From NCBI GenBank assembly GCA_900550705.1, contig URTG01000002.1, positions 1 to 34,956 of the forward strand: a stretch of DNA of 34,956 nucleotides, in the 5' to 3' direction. The DNA comes from an uncultured Eubacteriales bacterium. GTDB taxonomy: Bacteria; Bacillota; Clostridia; Oscillospirales; Oscillospiraceae. The position numbers were made by a program, and so were the translations under genes. Below are positions 1 to 5,752 of this stretch, piece by piece (position 1 is the stretch's first letter; each line of letters starts with the position of its first letter). The notes beneath the pieces were generated by a model. It saw only the letters and a program-made list of their open reading frames with translations. It was not told where the DNA came from and searched no databases.

Positions 1-63
1 TTCCCTTTCCAACTATCCTTCCCTCCGAACCCTTTGGCTGGAAGAACTTTTTCGACAGTCTGT

Positions 64-92
64 ATTATATCATTAGCCCCACGGGATGTCAA
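64..92 (-). promoter_or_regulatory. Perfect-consensus sigma-A promoter firing leftward
   Basis: Read on the minus strand, TTGACA (92-87) and TATAAT (69-64) are separated by exactly 17 bases. Transcription would start near 57 and leave the window, so the gene it serves is not visible. Both hexamers match consensus completely, which predicts strong unactivated transcription of a gene divergent from the histidine locus. Confidence 0.75.
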
Positions 93-424
93 AACCAGAG
101 CTTTGGTATTTTGCTTTGTATCAGACGGTGGAAAAACTCGCTTCCGCCAAAGAATTCCAAGAGATGGGCAGGCGCACCCGCGATTTTTTTCGTAGGACGA
201 CCGTTCTTTTTACAGCGCCTGTTCGAAAAAACCAAGTCCGGGGTTCTGCGCCGGGGATATTGTGCATATTGATAGGGGGAGACAGACCGGAGACCGCCCC
301 AAATTCCGGGATGGCAAAATGAACAAGGGCATACGGGGCCGGAGAGAGGAAAGGAGGCTTTTTCCCGCAGTTTTCTTTTCAGCAGAACTTCAAAACCATG
401 TATTTGGTAACTTTGAACAATAAA
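93..424. other. Intergenic DNA with no recognised gene
   Basis: Two overlapping open frames run through this stretch on opposite strands, but neither has a good ribosome binding site and neither translation resembles a protein family. I see no convincing hairpin terminator and no tRNA. Confidence 0.5.
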
Positions 425-438
425 AAAGGAGGCACAAA

Positions 439-525
439 ATGAATCGAAAATTAGCAAAAATAATGTCGCACACTAGCACACTAGTGCTCGAGCATGATAA
501 TGCACAAGCTACTTTGTTTTTTTAA
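439..525 (+). CDS. Possible 28-residue peptide upstream of the histidine locus
   Basis: A very strong Shine-Dalgarno sequence (AAAGGAGG, 425-432) sits 6 bases before an ATG that opens a 28-codon frame ending TAA at 523-525. The product begins MNRKLAKIMSH and has two histidines, four lysine/arginine residues and a hydrophobic tail ending LFF. It is AT-rich, unlike the neighbouring genes. The stop codon lies just before the -35 element of the yuiF promoter (537). No family is recognised. It could be a small regulatory or membrane peptide, a degraded gene start, or chance. The spacing and quality of the binding site are the main evidence. Confidence 0.4.
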   Translation: MNRKLAKIMSHTSTLVLEHDNAQATLFF

Positions 526-536
526 GCAGGTTTTTG

Positions 537-565
537 TTGATTTTTACAATCGGGTGTGCTATGAT
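537..565 (+). promoter_or_regulatory. Promoter of the yuiF-hutH locus
   Basis: TTGATT (537-542) and TATGAT (560-565) are 17 bases apart. The predicted start near 572 leaves a leader of about 180 nt before the yuiF ATG at 755, much longer than translation needs. Confidence 0.65.
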
Positions 566-580
566 ACGAGCAGATGGAAT

Positions 581-691
581 TTCACCGGAGAGGGCCGAAT
601 CCCGATTTGACCTTTTTCTTCCGCGGTGCTAGCCCGCTGTTGATTAAAAAAACAAGGAAGAAAAGAGAAATCAAAGCTTCGGACCGGTGAG
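581..691 (+). promoter_or_regulatory. Folded 5' leader of the histidine permease gene
   Basis: A long-range stem, TCACCGG (582-588) with CCGGTGA (684-690), closes the element. Inside it, GATTT (604-608) pairs with AAATC (668-672), and after a small internal loop TTTTTCTTCC (613-622) pairs with GGAAGAAAAG (656-665). GCGG (623-626) can pair with CCGC (634-637) at the tip. The fold ends about 60 nt before the yuiF start. I see no T-box sequence and no riboswitch class I can name. It could act at translation or through termination, but no clear T-tract terminator follows it. The pairing is read by eye only. Confidence 0.5.
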
Positions 692-754
692 CTTTCGCAA
701 CCGTGTGTTACCCAAACCAACAACGTCAAGTCAAGAGAAGAAAGAGGGGCAGTT

Positions 755-2065
755 ATGTCTATTATAACCAATCCAGTAACCGTAGCGGTTATCGTTCTGT
801 GCGTTCTGTGTTTGTGCAAACTGAACGTCCTGATGTCACTGATTATCTCAGCAGTTGTGGCCGGTGTCCTCGGCGGCATGGATATTCCCAGCACCATGGA
901 TATCCTGACCAACGGCTTCTCCGTCAACGCGACCACCGCTCTGGCGTATGTCCTGCTGGGCACCTTCGCCACCGCCATCGCCTCCACCGGTCTGGCCGAC
1001 ATGGCTTCTAAGAAGCTGACCAAGGTCATGGGCGGCAAGAACGGCTCTGTGATGCTGCTGATCCTGGCCGCCGTGTCCTGCCTGTCTCAGAACCTGATCC
1101 CCGTGCACATCGCCTTCATCCCCATCATGATCCCCCCCCTGCTGAGCCTGTTCAATGAGAAGAAGATCGACCGCCGCGGCGTTGCCTGCGCCCTGGCCTT
1201 CGGTCTGAAGGCTCCTTACATCTCCCTGCCGTTCGGCTTCGGCGCCATCTTCATGGACATCATCTCCAGCAACATGACCAACAACGGCATGGAGACCACC
1301 ATCAGTGAGGTCGCTCGCTACAACTGGATGCTGGGCGCCTGTATGCTGGTCGGCCTGCTCATCGCCCTGTTCGTCTCCTACCGCAAGCCCCGCGAGTACA
1401 AGCAGCTGAAGGCTGACACCTCCGCCAGCGATGCCGTCTCCGACAAGTTCACTGCCGCTCACGCTGTGACCGTGGTTGCCATCGCCGTCGTGGTGGTGCT
1501 GCAGATCAAGACCAGCTCCCTGGCTCTGTCCGCTCTGGGCGGCCTGGTGGTCATGATCATCGGCCAGGCCATCAAGTGGAATAACATCGACGCTCAGTTC
1601 GAGGGCGGCGTCCGCACCATGGGTCAGATCGCCATCGTTATGCTGGTCGCCGGCGGTTTCTCCGACGTGATCAAGGCTACCGGCGCTGTTGACGAGCTGG
1701 TCGAGGCCGCTGCCAACGCCATGCAGGGCAGCAAGCTGATTGCCGCTACCGTCATCACCCTGATCGGTCTGCTGGTCACCATGGGCATCGGCTCCTCCTT
1801 CTCCACCGTGCCTGTCGTTGCCGCTCTGTATGTGCCTCTGTGCATGCGTCTGGGCTTCTCCGTGCCCGCCACCATCATCCTGATGTCCGCTGCTGCCGCT
1901 CTGGGCGACGCCGGTTCCCCCGCTTCCGACACCACCCTGGGCCCCACCTCCGGTCTGAATGTTGACGGTCAGCACGACCACATTTGGGACACCTGCGTGC
2001 CCACCTTCCTGCACTACAACATCGCCCTGATGGTTGGTGCCATCGTTCTGTCTCAGTTCGTGTAA
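755..2065 (+). CDS. yuiF: YuiF-type amino acid (histidine) permease, Na+/H+ antiporter superfamily
   Basis: The 436-residue product is an integral membrane protein with about ten hydrophobic helices and short charged loops. The N-terminal stretch, with a conserved segment around residues 58-80 (ATTALAYVLLGTFATAIAST), resembles the YuiF/NhaC-like antiporter family. Members beside hutH are commonly annotated as histidine permeases. The soluble loop near residues 210-230 (KPREYKQLKAD) is probably cytoplasmic. The start is preceded by GAGGGG about 5 bases upstream. hutH follows on the same strand after a 147-base gap. What I see is the family; the substrate is inferred from hutH and the racemase downstream. 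A proton- or sodium-coupled carrier for another amino acid remains possible. Confidence 0.75.
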   Translation: MSIITNPVTVAVIVLCVLCLCKLNVLMSLIISAVVAGVLGGMDIPSTMDILTNGFSVNATTALAYVLLGTFATAIASTGLADMASKKLTKVMGGKNGSVMLLILAAVSCLSQNLIPVHIAFIPIMIPPLLSLFNEKKIDRRGVACALAFGLKAPYISLPFGFGAIFMDIISSNMTNNGMETTISEVARYNWMLGACMLVGLLIALFVSYRKPREYKQLKADTSASDAVSDKFTAAHAVTVVAIAVVVVLQIKTSSLALSALGGLVVMIIGQAIKWNNIDAQFEGGVRTMGQIAIVMLVAGGFSDVIKATGAVDELVEAAANAMQGSKLIAATVITLIGLLVTMGIGSSFSTVPVVAALYVPLCMRLGFSVPATIILMSAAAALGDAGSPASDTTLGPTSGLNVDGQHDHIWDTCVPTFLHYNIALMVGAIVLSQFV

Positions 2066-2085
2066 TCTAACTTCATAAAACTCTT

Positions 2086-2117
2086 GAATCTATCCGGGGG
2101 CAACCCCGGATAGATTC
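2086..2117 (+). other. 14-bp GNRA hairpin between yuiF and hutH
   Basis: GAATCTATCCGGGG (2086-2099) pairs perfectly with CCCCGGATAGATTC (2104-2117) around a GCAA tetraloop. No run of T follows (GGGTTTCG), so it is probably not an efficient intrinsic terminator. It more likely stabilises or marks a processing point in a shared yuiF-hutH transcript, or gives partial termination that sets the ratio of the two genes. Confidence 0.6.
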
Positions 2118-2212
2118 GGGTTTCGAGCGAAAGCTTTATCTTAAAACTAAGGTGACGGTTTCCGCGGAGTGCTCCGCGCAGACCGCAGCCAATCTTGGAA
2201 GGAGTAATACCA

Positions 2213-3781
2213 ATGATTTACAATCCTAAGGCTATCAAGCACGTTGTCATCGACGGTCACAGCCTGACCCTGGAGAGCTTCGTCGCTGTGTCCCGCTTCG
2301 GCGCCACTGTGGAGGTCGCTCCCGCTGCCATTGAGGCCATGAAGAAGTCCCGCGCTCTGGCCGAGAAGATCGCCGCTGAGAAGCGCGTGGCCTACGGCAT
2401 CACCACCGGCTTCGGTGACTTCCAGAAGGTTGCCGTCAGCGCTGAGATGAGCAACCAGCTGTCCACCAACCTGATCCTGAGCCACTGCACCGCCATGGGC
2501 GAGCCCTATGCCGACGAGGTCTCCCGCGGTATGCTGCTGCTGCGCGCCAACGCTCTGTGCGTGGGCGTGTCCGGTGTCCGTCCCCTGCTGGTGGAGATGA
2601 TGGTCGAGATGCTGAACAAGGGCGTCACCCCCATCATTCCTCAGAAGGGCTCCCTGGGTTCCTCCGGCGACCTGGCTCCTCTGGCTCATATGTCTCTGCC
2701 CCTGCTGGGCCGCGGCCGTGCCAAGTTCGGCGGCGTGGAGATGACCGGTGCCGAGGCCATGGAGAAGGCCGGCATCAAGACCCTGGACACCCTGGTCAGC
2801 AAGGAGGGCCTGGGCCTGACCAACGGCACCTGCGCCATGACCTCTGTTGGCTCCCTGGCTCTGTATGACACCATTTGTGCCGCTCAGATGGGCGACATCG
2901 TGGGCTCCCTGGACTTCGAGGGCCTGACCGGCCTGCGGAACGCTTTCGACCCCCGCATTCACGCGGTTCGTGGCCAGAAGGGCCAGATGCTGGTCGCCGA
3001 CAACATGGCCAAGCTGCTGGAGGGCTCCGAGATCATCGACAACTGCCAGAAGGACCGCGTGCAGGACGCTTACGCTCTGCGCTGCATCCCCCAGCTGCAC
3101 GGCGCTGTCCGTGACGCCCTGGACTATGTCCTGGACAAGGTCGAGATCGAGCTGAACGCCGTGACCGATAACCCCCTGATGTTCCTGGAGGACGAGGCTG
3201 TTATCTCCGGCGGTAACTTCCATGGCGAGCCCATGGCCATCCCCTTCGATACCCTGGGCATTGCCGCTTCCGAGCTGGCCGACGCCTCCGAGCGCCGTAC
3301 CGAGCGTATGGTCAACGCCGCTCTGTCCAACGGCCTGACCCCCTTCCTGACCACCGAGGGCGGTGTCAACTCCGGCTACATGATCGTGCAGTACGCTGCC
3401 GCTTCCATGGTGTCTGAGAACAAGATCTATGCCCACCCCGCTTCCGTGGACTCCATCCCCTCCTCCGCCAACCAGGAGGACATCGTGTCCATGGGTACCA
3501 CCGCGGGTCGTAAGGCCGGCATGATCGTGAAGAACACCCTGGATTGTCTGGCTCTGGAGCTGATGACCTCCTGCCAGGCCATCGACATCCGCCGCCGCCT
3601 GAACAGCCACGGCCAGGGCATCACCCCCCTGCACCAGGCCATCTACAACAAGGTCCGCGAGAAGGTCGCCTTCTTCGAGCTGGACCGCGAGATCTGGCCC
3701 GACATCCAGGCTGTGAAGGAACTGATTTACAGCGGCGAGCTGCTGGAGCTGGTCAAGGAGTACATCCCCGACTTCCAGTAA
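2213..3781 (+). CDS. hutH: Histidine ammonia-lyase (histidase)
   Basis: The product (522 aa, usual family length) converts L-histidine to urocanate and ammonia in the cytoplasm. It carries the catalytic tyrosine motif YGITTGFG (Y61), the histidase-type His in ILSHCTAMGEP (H91), the LTNGT motif, the VQDAYALRC arginine segment and SSANQED near residue 420. The MIO cofactor loop reads GSLGSSGDLAPL, so the cyclising triad is S150-S151-G152 in place of the usual Ala-Ser-Gly. A TTG at 2195 is in frame, but it overlaps the GGAAGGAG binding site that serves the ATG at 2213. No urocanase, imidazolonepropionase or formiminoglutamase gene is next to it. An aromatic amino acid lyase is less likely given H91. 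Confidence 0.92.
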   Translation: MIYNPKAIKHVVIDGHSLTLESFVAVSRFGATVEVAPAAIEAMKKSRALAEKIAAEKRVAYGITTGFGDFQKVAVSAEMSNQLSTNLILSHCTAMGEPYADEVSRGMLLLRANALCVGVSGVRPLLVEMMVEMLNKGVTPIIPQKGSLGSSGDLAPLAHMSLPLLGRGRAKFGGVEMTGAEAMEKAGIKTLDTLVSKEGLGLTNGTCAMTSVGSLALYDTICAAQMGDIVGSLDFEGLTGLRNAFDPRIHAVRGQKGQMLVADNMAKLLEGSEIIDNCQKDRVQDAYALRCIPQLHGAVRDALDYVLDKVEIELNAVTDNPLMFLEDEAVISGGNFHGEPMAIPFDTLGIAASELADASERRTERMVNAALSNGLTPFLTTEGGVNSGYMIVQYAAASMVSENKIYAHPASVDSIPSSANQEDIVSMGTTAGRKAGMIVKNTLDCLALELMTSCQAIDIRRRLNSHGQGITPLHQAIYNKVREKVAFFELDREIWPDIQAVKELIYSGELLELVKEYIPDFQ

Positions 3782-3805
3782 TCGTTTCGATTCCAAACAT
3801 TACCC

Positions 3806-3846
3806 CGCGGGGGCAAGGGCTATGCCCTTGTCCCCGCGCGTTTTTT
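3806..3846 (+). terminator. Intrinsic terminator after hutH
   Basis: CGCGGGGGCAAGGGC (3806-3820) pairs with GCCCTTGTCCCCGCG (3824-3838), 15 pairs with one G-U, a TAT loop and then CG and six T. It ends hutH transcription only 54 bases before the racemase start, so the racemase may depend on read-through or on a promoter I cannot see. Confidence 0.85.
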
Positions 3847-3899
3847 ATCCACACATCCCCAGGCACTTGGGGAAAAACTGCAAGGGAGCATGAGTCGCT

Positions 3900-4688
3900 A
3901 TGAAGCTGAATGTATTACGGGCCGATCCTGCGGGCAATATCACCCTGTTTGTGCTGGACCCGGTGGAAAAAAGCAAGCGGGCGGGCATTGCCGCCCAGCT
4001 GATGGAAATTCCCGCGTTCAAGGCGGAGCAGGTGGGCTTTTTCTGCCCGCCCGGTGAGGGAGCCGACGGCCACATGGAGATGATGGGCGGCGAGTTCTGC
4101 GGCAACGCCACCCGGGCCTTCGGTCTGCTGACGGCCAAGAATATGGGTCTCACCGGCCCCGCCCATGTGCGAATCGAGACCAGCGGCTGCGACCACATCG
4201 TCACCGTGGACACCGACCTCACCGCCGGCACCTCCCGGGCGGAGATGCCCCTGCCTGTGAGCGTCACCCGGGAAACCGTGGCCGGGCACACCGGCACCCT
4301 GGTGAACCTGGGCGGCATCGCCCACTTTGTGGTGGAGGGCGTCACCCCGGACCAGGCCTTCTTCGACCAGGCGGAGCCCATGCTGGCCGCCCTCCCCGGT
4401 CTGGACGCCTACGGCGTGATTTTCCTGGAGCCTGCCAAGGGCACCATGACCCCCCTGGTGAAGGTGCCCGCCACCAACACCCTGGTGTGGGAGGGCAGCT
4501 GCGGCTCCGGCACCCTGGCCTCCGCCATCGCCCAGAGCCAGGACGCCGACGACGGCCTGTTTGTCCGGGACTACATCCAGCCCGCCGGCGTGGTCCAGGC
4601 CTCTGTGGCCCGCCAGGGCGGCAGGGTCACCGCCGCCTACATCGGCGGCCCCGTCTCGCTGGACGAGCCGGTGGAGGTTGAGCTGTAA
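3900..4688 (+). CDS. DapF-fold cofactor-independent amino acid racemase, probable histidine racemase
   Basis: The 262-residue product has the two-cysteine catalytic layout of the diaminopimelate epimerase superfamily: C67 in GGEFCGNATRA and C201 in GSCGSGTLA, one in each half of the pseudo-symmetric fold. True DapF enzymes have different flanking motifs around both cysteines, so it is a divergent member. S. aureus CntK, a histidine racemase, belongs to this superfamily. Its position directly after histidine permease and histidase genes suggests interconversion of D- and L-histidine, bringing D-histidine into the HutH route. The binding site AAGGGAG (3882-3888) is 11 bases from the ATG, slightly long. 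Alternatives are an unassigned epimerase or DapF itself. The fold is well supported; the substrate is inferred. Confidence 0.78.
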   Translation: MKLNVLRADPAGNITLFVLDPVEKSKRAGIAAQLMEIPAFKAEQVGFFCPPGEGADGHMEMMGGEFCGNATRAFGLLTAKNMGLTGPAHVRIETSGCDHIVTVDTDLTAGTSRAEMPLPVSVTRETVAGHTGTLVNLGGIAHFVVEGVTPDQAFFDQAEPMLAALPGLDAYGVIFLEPAKGTMTPLVKVPATNTLVWEGSCGSGTLASAIAQSQDADDGLFVRDYIQPAGVVQASVARQGGRVTAAYIGGPVSLDEPVEVEL

Positions 4689-4703
4689 TTGCGTGGAAAA
4701 AAG

Positions 4704-4744
4704 CACCCATTTCCGAGTTTTCTATCGGAAATGGGTGATTTTTT
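4704..4744 (+). terminator. Terminator after the racemase gene
   Basis: CACCCATTTCCGA (4704-4716) pairs perfectly with TCGGAAATGGGTG (4725-4737) around an 8-base loop, followed by ATTTTTT. A run of A precedes the stem, so it could also work on the minus strand. Confidence 0.88.
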
Positions 4745-4745
4745 G

Positions 4746-5067
4746 CCTTCCCCTGGGGGAAGGTGGCGCGGGCGAAGCCCGTGACGGATGAGGGGAACGC
4801 GAAAGGGCTTAGAGCGTTTGAATAAGAAGGACGCAGTTCTAAAGCCTCCCTTGTGTAAAGGGAGGTGGCTCGGCGTAAGCCGAGACGGAGGGATTGTCGT
4901 AGGTTCGCCTAGCCCTAGAGGAAACAATCCCTCAGTCAGCCTGACGGCTGACAGCTCCCTTTACACAAGGGAGCCTAAAGAGCTGCCTACTTTTGGCGAT
5001 TCTACTCTAAACCCTTCGGCGTTCCCCTCATCCGCCCCCTACGGGGGCACCTTCCCCCGGGGGAAGG
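4746..5067. repeat. Nested inverted-repeat (MITE/REP-like) element
   Basis: Outer arms 4746-4814 and 5005-5067 are imperfect inverted copies that share CCTTCCCC...GGGGGAAGGTG and CGGATGAGGGGAACGC. Inside them a second pair, 4844-4897 and 4924-4975, is nearly perfectly inverted, with CTCCCTTGTGTAAAGGGAG and GAGGGATTGT. Each arm is itself a small hairpin. No protein-coding frame is present. The arrangement suggests one palindromic element inserted inside another. It fills the gap between two convergent genes and may also serve as a transcription stop for lepB. Confidence 0.75.
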
Positions 5068-5074
5068 CTACTTT

Positions 5075-5704
5075 TTATAGCACCCCCACCCGATTCAGCG
5101 GCCAGAGGGCTAGGACGGCGCGGCCGAGGACGTAGTCCTCGTGGATGGTGTCCAGGCGGTCGTCCCGGCTGTCGGTGGAGCCGTTGCGGTTGTCGCCCAT
5201 GACGAAGATGGAGCCCTCGGGCACCTCCCAATGGGTCTGCTGCATGGTGTCGGACAGGGGGAGGGACATCGGCTCCTTGATGTAGGGCTCGTCCAGCGGC
5301 TCCCCGTCTACATAGACGGTGTTGGAGGCGTAGTCCACGTCCACCGTCTGACCGCCCAGGGCGATGACCCGCTTGACGATGGCCTTGTCCCCGTTGCCGC
5401 CCAGGAAGGTGGCGGTGGTCTTGTTGATGACCACGATGTCCCCCTGCTTGGGGGTGTAGCCCAGGGACCAGACCAGCATCAGCTCCCCGTCGTGCAGGGT
5501 GTTGTCCATGGAGTGGCCGTCTACCCGGGTGAGGCGGGCCAGGCAGTTGAACACCACCACCGCCGCCAGAATACAGACCATCAGCATTTGCAGCCACTCG
5601 AACAAGTCGGCGCCGGGGCGGCGGGGCTGCTTCTCCTCCGCCGGGGTGTCCGGCGATTCCTGCGCCCCCTGGGGCTGGGGGGCGCGCTCAAATTCTTCTG
5701 CCAA
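5075..5704 (-). CDS. lepB: Signal peptidase I
   Basis: The 209-residue protein removes signal peptides from Sec-exported proteins at the membrane. A charged N-terminal region of about 37 residues precedes one transmembrane segment (about 38-56). The catalytic serine is S65 in GHSMDNTL and the general-base lysine is K111 in AIVKRVIALGG. GDNRNGSTDSR (170-180) is the conserved substrate-binding box. It starts with TTG, chosen because AAAAGGAGG lies 8 bases upstream. It is the last gene of the yhaO-yhaN-lepB operon, 48 bases after yhaN. The secreted proteins at 30090-32158 are possible clients, as any Sec substrate would be. Confidence 0.92.
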   Translation of the reverse strand: MAEEFERAPQPQGAQESPDTPAEEKQPRRPGADLFEWLQMLMVCILAAVVVFNCLARLTRVDGHSMDNTLHDGELMLVWSLGYTPKQGDIVVINKTTATFLGGNGDKAIVKRVIALGGQTVDVDYASNTVYVDGEPLDEPYIKEPMSLPLSDTMQQTHWEVPEGSIFVMGDNRNGSTDSRDDRLDTIHEDYVLGRAVLALWPLNRVGVL

Positions 5705-5752
5705 GGAAGTGTCCTCCTTTTCCCGGCCGGAGGGCCGGAACGATGGGAATTA

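Noticed and set aside
86..322. 78-codon open frame on the plus strand near the left edge
   Set aside because: It has no usable ribosome binding site, overlaps the -35 of the leftward promoter, and its translation has no recognisable features.
566..754. T-box, glycine, guanidine or fluoride riboswitch upstream of yuiF
   Set aside because: I looked for the conserved sequences of these classes (such as the T-box GGTGG-ACCGCGG block) and did not see them. The leader is kept as an unassigned fold.
848..2014. 388-codon frame antisense to yuiF
   Set aside because: The translation is dominated by Gly, Gln, Asp and His, the pattern of a shadow of GC-rich codons, and it has no binding site.
2086..2130. 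Intrinsic terminator between yuiF and hutH
   Set aside because: The 14-bp stem is strong but the bases after it are GGGTTTCG and not a T tract, so it is recorded only as a hairpin.
2147..3796. 549-codon frame antisense to hutH
   Set aside because: It is a shadow frame of a strongly coding gene, with Gln/His/Gly-rich low-complexity translation.
4746..5067. CRISPR array
   Set aside because: The repeats are inverted pairs with hairpin arms, not evenly spaced direct repeats, and no cas gene is present.
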